From NCBI RefSeq assembly GCF_019492185.1, contig NZ_JAICCF010000001.1, forward strand, positions 744,001 to 808,000: DNA of 64,000 nt. Reading direction: 5' to 3'. The position numbers and the translations under genes were made by a program. Of the stretch, positions 53,709 to 63,434 are shown one piece after another. This DNA is from Chitinophaga rhizophila. GTDB lineage: Bacteria; Bacteroidota; Bacteroidia; Chitinophagales; Chitinophagaceae. The notes below the pieces were generated by a model. That model had not been told where the DNA came from and made no database searches. It saw only the letters and a program-made list of their open reading frames with translations. Within the stretch, counting starts at the first letter, position 1; each line of letters opens with the position of its first letter.

Positions 53709-53770
53709 TGCTCTTTTTTTAATAGATCCCTACTTTTTTAAGTCAGCATTTTATAAACAAACCTTATACT

Positions 53771-54655
53771 ATGAAATCAGTAACATTAACCCGCATTTTT
53801 GCCGTGATTGGCTGCGCTGCTATTTTACACGCCTGTAAAAAAGATGAGAACAATGAAATTACAACACCTACACCTGTACCTGATTCAACATATGTGATCA
53901 GCAGAGCTTACTATTATGCAGGGGATAGCACTGGTACCCCTTCATATGTGGATACTGTATACTACAATAACGATAAAATCGCAAGAGTTGCAGCTGTAGC
54001 ATCGTTGAATGATTCCATTAATTATCTATTTACATATAATACGGCGGGTAAAATGACGCAGATGAGTGCTAAGGGAACCGGCGTATTCGCTACGGGCTAC
54101 AAGCAATTTTATCACTTCTACTACAACACCAATAATCGTCTGGACAGTTTGCGCCAGATAGATAGTACTCAGTGGCAAGGAAATTATTCTTATACAATGG
54201 CTTATGATGATAATAATCGCCTGAAAACTGCAACTATATTCGACAGACAAGGGGTTGAGCCAGTAGAGTTTGGGAACTTTTCATATATCAGAAATGCGGC
54301 TGGCAAGATTGATACGATCACTCATCTCAGATTTGGAGATATCCTGCCTACTTCTTTAGAAGCTTCTACTGACACGACAATCCGATTCTCTGACGCTTAC
54401 AACATGGTACTAGCAGTAAGAGCAAGCTTCATCTTGTTTGGCTCTAATTCAGTTCCTAAGCTGAATTTCACCCAGCTCCTGAATCCTTCTGATTATGTAT
54501 TCCGTAATGGCCTGCAGGGTAACCAACCATTCAGTGTAAATTATACTAAGAATGGCCTTGGTTTACTGAACTCTTATTGGCTTAAGTATTCTTCAGGAGA
54601 ATCACGTACGCATAGCACTATCAGATTTGAGTATATTAAAGTACCAAAAAACTAA
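53771..54655 (+). CDS. YD-repeat-like surface lipoprotein, similar to that at 5031
   Basis: A 294-residue lipoprotein with lipobox at Cys22 (ILHACKKDEN), then a Thr/Pro linker. The mature part has hairpin units (YNNDKIARVAAV, FTYNTAGKMTQM, YAYDDNNRLKTAT-like segment MAYDDNNRLKTA) like those of the 281-residue protein at 5031. Both probably belong to one Bacteroidota lipoprotein family of unknown function. No enzymatic motif is seen. It is monocistronic. Confidence 0.75.
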   Translation: MKSVTLTRIFAVIGCAAILHACKKDENNEITTPTPVPDSTYVISRAYYYAGDSTGTPSYVDTVYYNNDKIARVAAVASLNDSINYLFTYNTAGKMTQMSAKGTGVFATGYKQFYHFYYNTNNRLDSLRQIDSTQWQGNYSYTMAYDDNNRLKTATIFDRQGVEPVEFGNFSYIRNAAGKIDTITHLRFGDILPTSLEASTDTTIRFSDAYNMVLAVRASFILFGSNSVPKLNFTQLLNPSDYVFRNGLQGNQPFSVNYTKNGLGLLNSYWLKYSSGESRTHSTIRFEYIKVPKN

Positions 54656-54865
54656 GTGTAGGTAGTCCAATATTAAGACGCAGTTATGCTCTTTAATAAT
54701 GCTTATGTTGCGATGATTATACGAATAAAATAGTAGCGTCATTGTAACATAAGCATATATCGAAATACCGGGTTGCCAGTAGTTCAGTGTCACAGCTATA
54801 GCCCCAACCTACATCATTCCCAGCATTACATTTACTCTAATATCAACTCTTCCTGTATAATACAC

Positions 54866-55063
54866 TTACTGTCCCTCGACTGCGGGTGGAGGAACAGGTT
54901 GATCAACATTACCGGGAGGCAACAATTCCTGTATTACCTGCTGTTTATCTTTCTCTGGCGTCGGCACAGATCCATCATGTAACATATCATCTGGCAACCT
55001 TTCACTGTCAGCTGCAGGTGATGGAGGAACCTCATGTATATCATTCATTGTAATTAGTTTCAT
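54866..55063 (-). CDS. Small Pro-rich hypothetical protein
   Basis: 65 residues from the ATG at 55063: MKLITMNDIHEVPPSPAADS and a Pro/Glu/Gln-rich remainder ending PPPAVEGQ. It has no signal peptide or transmembrane segment and is probably disordered. The bias toward proline and acidic residues and the good start spacing suggest a real small protein, but there is no family match in memory. Confidence 0.4.
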   Translation of the reverse strand: MKLITMNDIHEVPPSPAADSERLPDDMLHDGSVPTPEKDKQQVIQELLPPGNVDQPVPPPAVEGQ

Positions 55064-55075
55064 AATTGAACACAA

Positions 55076-55540
55076 AAAATATACTCCTCCTTTCTACCAG
55101 GGCCGACCCGTTGTTGACAACGTCTGATGGTGTCTCTACGGCAACAAATCGTACACATTTGTCTGCATCCAGGGATTCAGGCAACTAATTAGCAAATGAG
55201 AACAATGCAATCTGACATTTTTCATTAAGTTTAGATATGAAAAGGTTCCTGTTCTTACTCTTCATACTGTAATTGATGGCGTTGGTAACGTTCTCGCAAA
55301 ACAGGATACAATTCAATACGCCGCTTACCGACATATAAGAAATTTGTAGCCGCAGATCAATGTATACTTACAGAAACTGCTCATTAAAGCACAAGATCAA
55401 ACCAGCATCTTTATAACATTTATTAGACTGGGCTTACACATCATTATTCACTACAATGTCAAACGCCGGAACACGTGCTCTCCGGCGTTTGACATTGTAC
55501 AGGTAAATTCATGACTTCTGTGGGATCTCTCTTTTAACCT
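55076..55540. other. 465-base gap before the polysaccharide locus
   Basis: There is no intact gene. At 55237 an ATG begins MKRFLFLLFIL and stops, then continues in frame as LMALVTFSQNRIQFNTPLTD, which looks like a signal peptide interrupted by a stop codon. It is probably a gene relic. The terminator of the locus lies at 55452-55499. Confidence 0.45.
55452..55499 (-). terminator. Perfect 19-bp hairpin ending the polysaccharide locus
   Basis: TACAATGTCAAACGCCGGA (55452-55470) and TCCGGCGTTTGACATTGTA (55481-55499) are fully complementary, with a 10-base loop. It lies 42 bases beyond the GH43 gene stop. There is no long T run, so it may work partly by RNA stabilisation. Confidence 0.75.
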
Positions 55541-57025
55541 CTAAGGGAGGATAAAAGCACCCACTTCTGCCAGTCCTGGCTGACTTTGCGTATCGTGACC
55601 CGATACTGGTACCAGCTTAAAGTACCTGAATTGCCTGGTTGCAGGCAGGTTGTAGTATTGACGGTTAGGACTCAGATCGAGTAGTTTAACCACACCAACA
55701 CTCTCCCAGGTTTGATTATCATCTCCCACAAAAAGCTCCAGTTCCTTGATTTTCCGGTCACCGCTTTTTTGAACAAAGTATAAGCCATTTACGGGTAATA
55801 CACGTCCCATATCCACTGTAACAAAATGATCCGGGTAGTTAGTTGGCGACGTAGAATAACGTGCAATCCATGATGTTGACTCATTATTGTCTATTAATCT
55901 TATCGCCAACCGGTCGTTAACCAGTTCTTCTGAGCTATACCCTGCAATAGACCAACCCTCTGTACGGTATATTTTACGTATGGGCTCACCGGATGGCTTT
56001 TCCAAAGGGAAACCGATTTTAGCCGGCGTACCGAAGTTAGGTGTACCATCCATGTTCCAGGTGAAACGCTGTATACGGGCATTCCTGCTTCCACCTCCAG
56101 GGGCGCTACGGGCATGATAGATAATCCAGTCTTCCTTGCCATCTGGAGATTCAAAGAATCCGTTATGCCCTGGACCGTAAGCGCCGCTTTCTGCCGACAT
56201 GGAAAAGACAGGTTGTGGCGTCTTAGTCCAGTCCCCGGGATTCATAGGGTCACCATTTACTTTCAGGCTTAGTAGTCCAAGGCAGTAGGTATCAACCCAG
56301 AAGCCACTTGCCGAATAGACCACTAATAGCTGTCCATTTGGATTAATGAGTACTTGTGGTCCTTCATTAATGGCACCACCGTTCTTCTCCCAGGGATAAA
56401 GCGGGCTGGCTATCGCCACCTTCTCACCTTCTATCGTCCAGGGATTGCTCATCTTCGCTATATAGATATGCTGAGGGGCAGCGCCTGCATTACCACCAGA
56501 CCATAACATGTATAGCTGGTTCTGATGCCTGAAGACGGTGCCATCTATTGCCCATTGATCAGAGGGATCACTGACCTTACCCTTTAAGACCCATTCGCCT
56601 TTCATAGGGTCTGGCGAACTATTCTCAACTACATACATACGATGATTCGCATTAGAACCGTTATCAGCGGCAAAATACATATACCACTTGTTGTCTATTT
56701 CATGCAGCTCGGGTGCCCAGATGTTTTTAGAGTATGGTCCCTCCGGATCAGGGATCCAGGCATCATGTTGAGGCGCTAAAGCAAGTTCGGACAAGGCCGT
56801 TGTTTCGTAAAGTACGAGCTTACTTCCTTGAGTATAGGTAAAGTAGTACTTACCATTCTTTTGCGTTACCCAAGGATCTGCTCCCCGGGGTATAAGTGGA
56901 TTTGTGAATGTGCTTTCAGAAATCATATCCGCAGCCTGGGGCTCAGGCGGGTCACATACCTTTTGACAGGCAGAACAAAGCGCTAGGCATAACCAGCCTA
57001 GCAGATAACCGGCATTCGTTTTCAT
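55541..57025 (-). CDS. GH43-type lipoprotein with F5/8C (discoidin) domain
   Basis: A 494-residue surface lipoprotein (lipobox Cys20 in LALCSACQKV). The five-bladed propeller (about 38-340) has the GH43 catalytic set: base Asp50 in IPRGADPWVTQ, pKa-modulating Asp160 in QWAIDGTVF and acid Glu220 in GGAINEGPQVL. Residues 360-494 form a carbohydrate-binding discoidin domain (SWIARYSTSPTNYPDHFVTV, VTVDMGRVLPVNGLYFVQK). GH43 enzymes mostly remove alpha-L-arabinose or beta-xylose. It is the last gene of the SusC/SusD locus, 91 bases after SusD, and is probably the first hydrolase acting on the bound polysaccharide. Confidence 0.85.
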   Translation of the reverse strand: MKTNAGYLLGWLCLALCSACQKVCDPPEPQAADMISESTFTNPLIPRGADPWVTQKNGKYYFTYTQGSKLVLYETTALSELALAPQHDAWIPDPEGPYSKNIWAPELHEIDNKWYMYFAADNGSNANHRMYVVENSSPDPMKGEWVLKGKVSDPSDQWAIDGTVFRHQNQLYMLWSGGNAGAAPQHIYIAKMSNPWTIEGEKVAIASPLYPWEKNGGAINEGPQVLINPNGQLLVVYSASGFWVDTYCLGLLSLKVNGDPMNPGDWTKTPQPVFSMSAESGAYGPGHNGFFESPDGKEDWIIYHARSAPGGGSRNARIQRFTWNMDGTPNFGTPAKIGFPLEKPSGEPIRKIYRTEGWSIAGYSSEELVNDRLAIRLIDNNESTSWIARYSTSPTNYPDHFVTVDMGRVLPVNGLYFVQKSGDRKIKELELFVGDDNQTWESVGVVKLLDLSPNRQYYNLPATRQFRYFKLVPVSGHDTQSQPGLAEVGAFILP

Positions 57026-57116
57026 GGATTAAAGGATTAACTATTAATAAAAAGTGTGCTAATAGCGCCCTGAAAAGAGGGCCTTTAAAGGCGCCTGGGA
57101 AATGTAAAGGGGATGA

Positions 57117-59018
57117 CTAATTCTGAGCACTTATCGCTTCTTCAAGCGTTTCTATAGGCGGCTGATTAGCCTCGTATCCAGAGTAACCAAAGTTCTGGTT
57201 TATTCTTCCGTTTCTGTTTGCATCAATATCACCCTGGGGAACCGGCCATAAAATATGGTAAGGGCTTGCGGTAAATTCAGTTCCATAAACCGTCCTGACA
57301 CCTTTATTATAAAAATTATTATACCGGCTGATCCTCTCAAACCAATAGCTGCTTCTGGAAAGGTTATCCTCATCATAAGTTTTACCAAATTCATCAGGTA
57401 TATGGGTACGTGCGAAGATGTAAGAAATACGACTGAGTTCTACATGCCGCATCTCTTCATAATACAGTTCCCTGGCTCTTTCATCAAGAATAGCCCCCAT
57501 ATTCATGTTAGCCGCTGTATACATCATCGTACAATGGGCGCGTCGGCGAATAGCATTTACATCATCGGCAGCAGCGGCAAGATTACCTTTCCAGAAATGA
57601 GCCTCTGCCCGCAAAAGGTATGTCTCAGCCAGGCGGTATATATACCAGTCACTCGCACCACCGTCGTAGTTGTCTATTGTTTCACTTCTGGGAGTCTCAA
57701 TCCACAGTTTATAATGCGGCCAGTCAAACCATGTTCTGATAGTATCATTGACAAGTAGTTTACCCGCACTATTATATTTCTGCAATTGCTGGCCGTAATA
57801 GGGATCACCGCTGTTGAGCAAAGACGGATGATTGTAGACCATATCTTCCATCCGCATCCAGTTGCCGGTGCCTGTGCTGTGGCGGAGGTCACTTGTATCA
57901 TCCCATATAGTGTGGCTACTATACCAGGTAGGCCGTGTTTTGGCAATACCCCTGCCATAAGTCTTTCTTAAATCAATCTTATCCTTAGTGAGTGAATAAC
58001 TGGTACTCATCCCTTGTTTCCCGGAAGGAGTACTGATCAGCTGATTACCAGCACCTGAGTAGAATGGTAATGCATTTCGCATTGTAACCATACTTTGCCT
58101 ACTGTTCTCGAATGCCTCCCTGCTGATAATATTAAAGATAGTTTCCCTGTTGGTGGGTATAGATTTATTAGGTGCCCGGTGCAGATCCCATATTACATTC
58201 CTGGTGATATTATGTATGGCCGGCATGGGATTTACAAATGTCCCAAAAGGTTCCGTCATCAAAGAATAACCTGAATTACTGATCAGATTATTAGCTACTT
58301 CAATTGCTTTGTCAAACTCTCCAGCTGCGAGATAGCATTTTATCAATAGTTGCTGACAAGCCCCTTTCGTTACCATACCATAGTCAGCAATAGCAGGAAC
58401 ATGCTTTACAGCGAACTCCATATCAGCGACTAATTGCTGCAAAATAACCCCTCTTTTGGTAGAGCGGAAGTTGAACTTGGGTTCTGTAATCTCCTTCGTT
58501 AGCAATGGTACATCTCCAAAATCGAAGATCAGCCACATATAACGGAATGTGCGATGAAAGTACGCCATGCCCATCATCTGATCCCGTAGGGTACTATCCA
58601 GCCCTTCCACACGTGGCAGGTTAGAGATGATGGTATTCGCATACTTTATACCTTTATATCCCTCAAACCAGAACCAATTAATCTTATTTGTATTGATATC
58701 ATTGTTATTGGATGTAGGCGTTATCATGGCATTTAGATCCTGCGCAGGGCCTGATTTGTCCGTAGTACCGTCTATTGCTACGTCTGAAAACAGCAGGTCA
58801 GTCAGCAGGGGTGCCCCCTCTCCTGTCCATACGTAGGTAAGATTCCTATTACAACTGGTAATTGCAGCTTCTAAACCTTCCCTTGATGTAAAGGTAATAG
58901 CAGGTTCGTAAAACGAAAGCGGATCAGGTGCAAGGAAATTCTTTGAACAACTCAGTGGTAAGAATATAATAATTGCCAGCAATATCAGGCGGTTGATATT
59001 ATTTATAAAGCTCTTCAT
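57117..59018 (-). CDS. SusD/RagB-family glycan-binding lipoprotein
   Basis: A 633-residue outer-membrane lipoprotein (lipobox Cys24, FLPLSCSKNF) that caps the SusC porin and binds the polysaccharide. SusD-like N-terminal region (PLSFYEPAITFTSREGLEAA), TPR scaffold and C-terminal RagB/SusD domain (YRLAETYLLRAEAHFWKGNL, DDVNAIRRRAHC, ERARELYYEEMRHVELSRIS). It ends HILWPVPQGDIDANRNGRIN, a typical SusD terminus, with a short extension. It lies 20 bases downstream of SusC in the same operon. Confidence 0.95.
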   Translation of the reverse strand: MKSFINNINRLILLAIIIFLPLSCSKNFLAPDPLSFYEPAITFTSREGLEAAITSCNRNLTYVWTGEGAPLLTDLLFSDVAIDGTTDKSGPAQDLNAMITPTSNNNDINTNKINWFWFEGYKGIKYANTIISNLPRVEGLDSTLRDQMMGMAYFHRTFRYMWLIFDFGDVPLLTKEITEPKFNFRSTKRGVILQQLVADMEFAVKHVPAIADYGMVTKGACQQLLIKCYLAAGEFDKAIEVANNLISNSGYSLMTEPFGTFVNPMPAIHNITRNVIWDLHRAPNKSIPTNRETIFNIISREAFENSRQSMVTMRNALPFYSGAGNQLISTPSGKQGMSTSYSLTKDKIDLRKTYGRGIAKTRPTWYSSHTIWDDTSDLRHSTGTGNWMRMEDMVYNHPSLLNSGDPYYGQQLQKYNSAGKLLVNDTIRTWFDWPHYKLWIETPRSETIDNYDGGASDWYIYRLAETYLLRAEAHFWKGNLAAAADDVNAIRRRAHCTMMYTAANMNMGAILDERARELYYEEMRHVELSRISYIFARTHIPDEFGKTYDEDNLSRSSYWFERISRYNNFYNKGVRTVYGTEFTASPYHILWPVPQGDIDANRNGRINQNFGYSGYEANQPPIETLEEAISAQN

Positions 59019-59038
59019 ATTGTTTCAGTTTGAAAACA

Positions 59039-62000
59039 TTAAAATGAGGCAGTGATTCCCATTGTATAGTACCTCGGCATCAGTGAGGTGGTTTCCGGAT
59101 CCCAATACTCCCAGTCTTTGGCCCATACAGCCACATTACGCACACCGGCATATACTCTTAGCTGCGCCATATCCATCCTTCTGGTGATATGGGGAGGGAA
59201 TGAGTAGGATATTGAAACGTTGTCCAGACGGATATAAGTTTTATCGATTACACGCGGTGGATTGATATTCTGGACATTTGTGGAGTTTAATCTGGCAAAT
59301 GTATTTGATGGATTTTCAGGTGTCCAGTATTCCCTTACGTAAGAGTTGTTCCTGTCAGTCTGTGAACCCTGATTATTCAGGTAGTCTGTAGATGTCTGCT
59401 TATGTCCCCAGTTGGAGTAGATGTTAAAAGAGAAATCAATATTCCTGAAGATGGTGAAATCATTACGCAAAGTGAATCTGAAACGAGGCGTCCTTGAGCC
59501 CATAAAACGCTTGTCTTCATTTGTATATTTACCATCGCCATTCACATCTTCCACTTTTACATCTCCAGGGATCTCACCATATTTGGCAGCCTGCTCACGC
59601 TCTTTCTCCTGCCAGATACCCTGTACATTGTAAGTCCAGATAGAGGCGATATCCCGGCCGATGAACCAGCCATTGGAGATATCATCGATTTCCCTGGAAC
59701 CTACAATTTTGCCATCATTATCGAGCACATCTTCGTAAGTATAATACAGGTGTCTGACTTTATTTCTGTTAAAGAAGAATCCTAATGTAGTTGTCCATTC
59801 TATATCCTTACCTTTCATCGTCTGTGTAGTGAGCCCTAATTCAAATCCTTTATTCACAACCTCGCCCAGATTGGTAGTTACTGTACTGAAACCAGTAAAA
59901 TCTGGCAACGACTGATCCATTAGCAGGTCTGTAGTTGGCATATAATAGGCTTCAATGTTACCGGTGATCCTATTATTAAATAAGCCAAAGTCAAGGCCAA
60001 CATTCCAGGAGGAAGTAGCTTCCCATTTCAGACCATAATTTGCCATACGATCCACGTAAAGCTGAGACAACTCATACACAGTACCATTATTTTGTACATA
60101 TGCATATCTACCCGAGCCTGTAGTAAGATTAGATAAAGCCTGGTAGATACCAATGGAACGATTACCGTTCATGCCCCATGACAAACGCAGTTTACCCAGA
60201 TTCATTGGCGACCAATTGAAAAAACGCTCATCTGCAAAGTTCCAGGCAAAAGCTAATGCAGGAAAAGTCGCTCTCGGATTGGATGCTCCGAATGCGGAGT
60301 AACCATCTCTTCGTACAGACGCAGTTAACAAATAACGATTATCAAATGAGTAAAATAAGCGGGCCATCAATGCATCACCAGTACTCCGTGTATCATTACT
60401 TCTGATAGTCGTCTTTAACGGATTGGCAGCTCCGATATTATGGAAGCCAAGCGCGTCTGTCGGAGAAAAGTCCCTGGCGGTAATAATCTCATTCCATGAT
60501 GTATGCTCTTCCGCATTCTGTAATAACGTCGCTTTAACCTTATGCTTACGTCCGAAGGTATAATCCCAGGATATAATATTATCTATCTGCCAGTCAAAGT
60601 TCTTGGTATTCTCTCTGATCACTTTTCCATTATCCGGCCATAAAAGATTCCTTGAAGATTCATGGTATCTGTTATAGAACCATTGCATCCTAGGTGAAAA
60701 GTTCAGCTGATATGTGATATTAAAAGGAAATTTGATAGTCTGGTATATAGTTGTATTCAACACCGTATATCCCTTCTCCAATGTCTTAAACTGATTGTCA
60801 TATGCAGAGTTGATACCCTGATTTACGCTTGCGCCCATTGGCTGTCCATCCAGTATACCATTGGAATCAAGAGGGGTAGCAAAAGGTGAGTTATTAATGA
60901 TCTGTGCCTCCCAGTCAACGGCAAGATTTCCGTCAGACCGGTCCTGAAAGTTGATGTTTACACCTGTATGCATCCACTTATTGATCTTGCCGTCAATTTT
61001 TATGTTAGAGCGGTAAGCCCGGTATTTGTCCCCTGCAACAATACCCTCATTATTCAGATAGCCCATTGATACATAATAATTGAGCGCATCCTTGTTCCGA
61101 CCTGAAAAACTGATGTTATAGTTCTGCTGAAGAGCCTGTTGAAATGAGGCATTAAACCAGTCGTGTGTTCTACCTCGGGCATAGTTTGCCCGTTCTTTTT
61201 CAAATAAACCGATACGCAGCAACCAGATTTCTTCAGGTGATCCTGTTAATGCATCGTAGGCAAGCCAGTCATTCAGACTGATACCGTTCTTAGAGAGATT
61301 TTCTGGTGTAGGATTGATATATTTTGCAGGAGTTGCCCAGCGTGTAGTACTGTTAAAGAGATCAGACCGAAATTGAAGGTATCCGGCAGCATCATAGACC
61401 GGACGTTTCGCTCCCAGTGTACCTATACCTGTATTTGCATCAAAGCGGATTGTTGGCTTATCTGACGCCCCCTTTTTGGTGGTGATAATGATTACACCAT
61501 TAGCTGATTTAGCGCCATAAATGGCGGCTGCAGAAGCATCTTTCAGGACATCAAAGTGCTCAATATCCTGTGGATTGATTTCGGATAGCTCTCCAAAGAA
61601 GATCACTCCATCCAGTACTATCAATGGATCATTGGCTGCTTTTAAGGACCGTTGGCCTCTGACTAACATATCCCCGCCTCCTTTGGCAGAACTGCTTTGT
61701 CCGACCTGTAAGCCAGGAACGCCGCTGCGCAACATATCCTGTATAGAGCGTGGACTCTCCTTTTCAAGCTTTGCAGTTTTCAGCTGGCTGATAGAGCCTG
61801 TCAGGTCCTTTTTCTGCATAGAACCATACCCGACTACAACTACCTCATTTATCCGCTGCTCAGAATTTCGCAGATCTACCCTTAAAGAGAAGTCTGCCCC
61901 CGCCTTCAGGTTATATCCTGACAGTACTTGCTGCTCATATCCAATAAATGAAAAGGAGAAGCTGTATCCTGGACCGGCAGGTAACCTACTGAACGTAAAA

Positions 62001-62215
62001 AGCCCCATACTATCTGTCTGGACGGAGGCTGTGAAATTACTTGCTGCATTTTTAACAGTGACGCTTACTCCCCAAAGCGCCTCTCCCGTTGTCTCGCTTT
62101 TGACAATACCCGAGACATCAGAGCGATTTTGACTTTGGGCATTAGTAAATAATGGGATAAAGCTGTAGATGACTGCTACTATGAGCAGAACGCACGTGGA
62201 ATACCAATTTTTCAT
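59039..62215 (-). CDS. SusC/RagA-family TonB-linked outer-membrane protein
   Basis: A 1058-residue glycan importer. The signal peptide (about 1-27) is followed by the carboxypeptidase-regulatory-like domain (DVSGIVKSETTGEALWGVSV), the TonB-box-like INEVVVVGYGSM (about 122-133), and the plug with the SusC signature FDVLKDASAAAIYGAKSANG. The barrel ends MGITASF. It pairs with SusD downstream. The upstream FecR and ECF sigma genes suggest trans-envelope signalling, though no separate N-terminal signalling (STN) domain is evident here, so the coupling to FecR is inferred from context. Confidence 0.95.
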   Translation of the reverse strand: MKNWYSTCVLLIVAVIYSFIPLFTNAQSQNRSDVSGIVKSETTGEALWGVSVTVKNAASNFTASVQTDSMGLFTFSRLPAGPGYSFSFSFIGYEQQVLSGYNLKAGADFSLRVDLRNSEQRINEVVVVGYGSMQKKDLTGSISQLKTAKLEKESPRSIQDMLRSGVPGLQVGQSSSAKGGGDMLVRGQRSLKAANDPLIVLDGVIFFGELSEINPQDIEHFDVLKDASAAAIYGAKSANGVIIITTKKGASDKPTIRFDANTGIGTLGAKRPVYDAAGYLQFRSDLFNSTTRWATPAKYINPTPENLSKNGISLNDWLAYDALTGSPEEIWLLRIGLFEKERANYARGRTHDWFNASFQQALQQNYNISFSGRNKDALNYYVSMGYLNNEGIVAGDKYRAYRSNIKIDGKINKWMHTGVNINFQDRSDGNLAVDWEAQIINNSPFATPLDSNGILDGQPMGASVNQGINSAYDNQFKTLEKGYTVLNTTIYQTIKFPFNITYQLNFSPRMQWFYNRYHESSRNLLWPDNGKVIRENTKNFDWQIDNIISWDYTFGRKHKVKATLLQNAEEHTSWNEIITARDFSPTDALGFHNIGAANPLKTTIRSNDTRSTGDALMARLFYSFDNRYLLTASVRRDGYSAFGASNPRATFPALAFAWNFADERFFNWSPMNLGKLRLSWGMNGNRSIGIYQALSNLTTGSGRYAYVQNNGTVYELSQLYVDRMANYGLKWEATSSWNVGLDFGLFNNRITGNIEAYYMPTTDLLMDQSLPDFTGFSTVTTNLGEVVNKGFELGLTTQTMKGKDIEWTTTLGFFFNRNKVRHLYYTYEDVLDNDGKIVGSREIDDISNGWFIGRDIASIWTYNVQGIWQEKEREQAAKYGEIPGDVKVEDVNGDGKYTNEDKRFMGSRTPRFRFTLRNDFTIFRNIDFSFNIYSNWGHKQTSTDYLNNQGSQTDRNNSYVREYWTPENPSNTFARLNSTNVQNINPPRVIDKTYIRLDNVSISYSFPPHITRRMDMAQLRVYAGVRNVAVWAKDWEYWDPETTSLMPRYYTMGITASF

Positions 62216-62306
62216 TTTGTATCTGCTAGGTTGAGTTAGGCAAATAAGGTCCTATCGTTGACAGGTGCAACGATCTCAATAGTTTTTTCAAGTATCATAT
62301 TTCTGG

Positions 62307-63353
62307 CTAATCTTTCTTACCTATAACGTAGTGTTCGTCTTTCTTCTCAATTTTAAGTTGGTTTAATACTGCTATATCACTTAGAATAGTTTCCAGCGCA
62401 TCTGTTTTACGCATTCTACCGGTAAAGTACTTATTCTGTATATCGGTAGGGAAATAGTAAATATCAACCTGGTAGTAAACGCTTAGCTGATCGAATACTT
62501 CTGACAATGGAGACATATCAAATGTATAGTAATCAGGCCTGTTTACGCTCCTGCCCTTATTATCGGCTAATCCTGCTTTCACCAATTTCTCTGCCGGCAC
62601 ATAACGTGTAACACTTGCCAGCATAGTTATCTTATCGTATATAAATTCATCCCCTGGCTTCAGTATTTCCCTACCATTCCATTTCTTGCGGATATTATTG
62701 ACGGCGGCTACCTGTATTTTCCCTTTGTGCAATGTTACTTTAATAGCTGTACTCTCTTCAAACGATTCAACAGTGAAAGATGTCCCCAGTACAGTGGTTG
62801 CCAGCCTGTCTGCATGTACAATAAATGGTCTACTTTTATCTTTACTTACCTCAAACAACGCTTTTCCTGCAAGATACACATCCCTGTCAGGCGCTGCCAT
62901 AAACGGCTCCTTATAACGGATGCTACTTTTAGGAGATAAGAGCACAACAGATCCATCATCCAGTAATATCTGCATTAATGTATCTGAGATATTGCTCCTT
63001 TCCGTCAGTTGCTTTGACTGATCATTAGTGACGCTTCTTTTCGCAACATAAGTCGGCCTACCTGAAAAATACATCCATATTGCACCTGCAAGCAGTACTA
63101 TACAAGCCGCTGCTGCTATCCGGTAAAATACTATCTTACTGCGTTTCCTGAAGGTTTGCCTACTTACGTTGTCAAATAGCCTCTCAGTCAGATCAGGCGC
63201 CAGTTGGTCATTTATGTCAAATTTGTCCCAGTCTTCTTCAGTGGCATACTTATCCCATTCTCCGGGATTATTCCGAAAATATTCCAGTACCTGCCTTCGT
63301 TCCTCATCAGAGCATTCATTTCTGAAATATTTGTCGATCAATTCCCTTTGCAT
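62307..63353 (-). CDS. FecR-family anti-sigma factor
   Basis: A 348-residue inner-membrane regulator. The cytoplasmic N-terminus (about 1-75, including NECSDEERRQVLEYFRNNPG) would bind the sigma factor. One transmembrane helix lies at about 80-97 (AAACIVLLAGAIWMYF). The periplasmic FecR domain (about 125-235: MQILLDDGSVVLLSPKSSIR, YLAGKALFEVSKDKSRPFIV) is followed by the DUF4974-type C-terminal domain (TFDMSPLSEVFDQLSVYYQV), which contacts the SusC-type transducer. It lies between the sigma and SusC genes on the same strand. Confidence 0.94.
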   Translation of the reverse strand: MQRELIDKYFRNECSDEERRQVLEYFRNNPGEWDKYATEEDWDKFDINDQLAPDLTERLFDNVSRQTFRKRSKIVFYRIAAAACIVLLAGAIWMYFSGRPTYVAKRSVTNDQSKQLTERSNISDTLMQILLDDGSVVLLSPKSSIRYKEPFMAAPDRDVYLAGKALFEVSKDKSRPFIVHADRLATTVLGTSFTVESFEESTAIKVTLHKGKIQVAAVNNIRKKWNGREILKPGDEFIYDKITMLASVTRYVPAEKLVKAGLADNKGRSVNRPDYYTFDMSPLSEVFDQLSVYYQVDIYYFPTDIQNKYFTGRMRKTDALETILSDIAVLNQLKIEKKDEHYVIGKKD

Positions 63354-63434
63354 CAGTGTCAGTTAAGATAATAGGCGCTTTATAATAGTATCGTTTGAAA
63401 GAAGGGGGAACCCCTAATGGCAGGAAAAATATTT

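Larger units (their letters stand above)
53355..53770. other. Gap between the M57 protease and the lipoprotein gene
   Basis: A 416-base AT-rich stretch. It starts with the terminator of the protease gene and ends with a putative promoter. A 63-codon frame at 53499 lacks any protein-like pattern. Confidence 0.5.
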
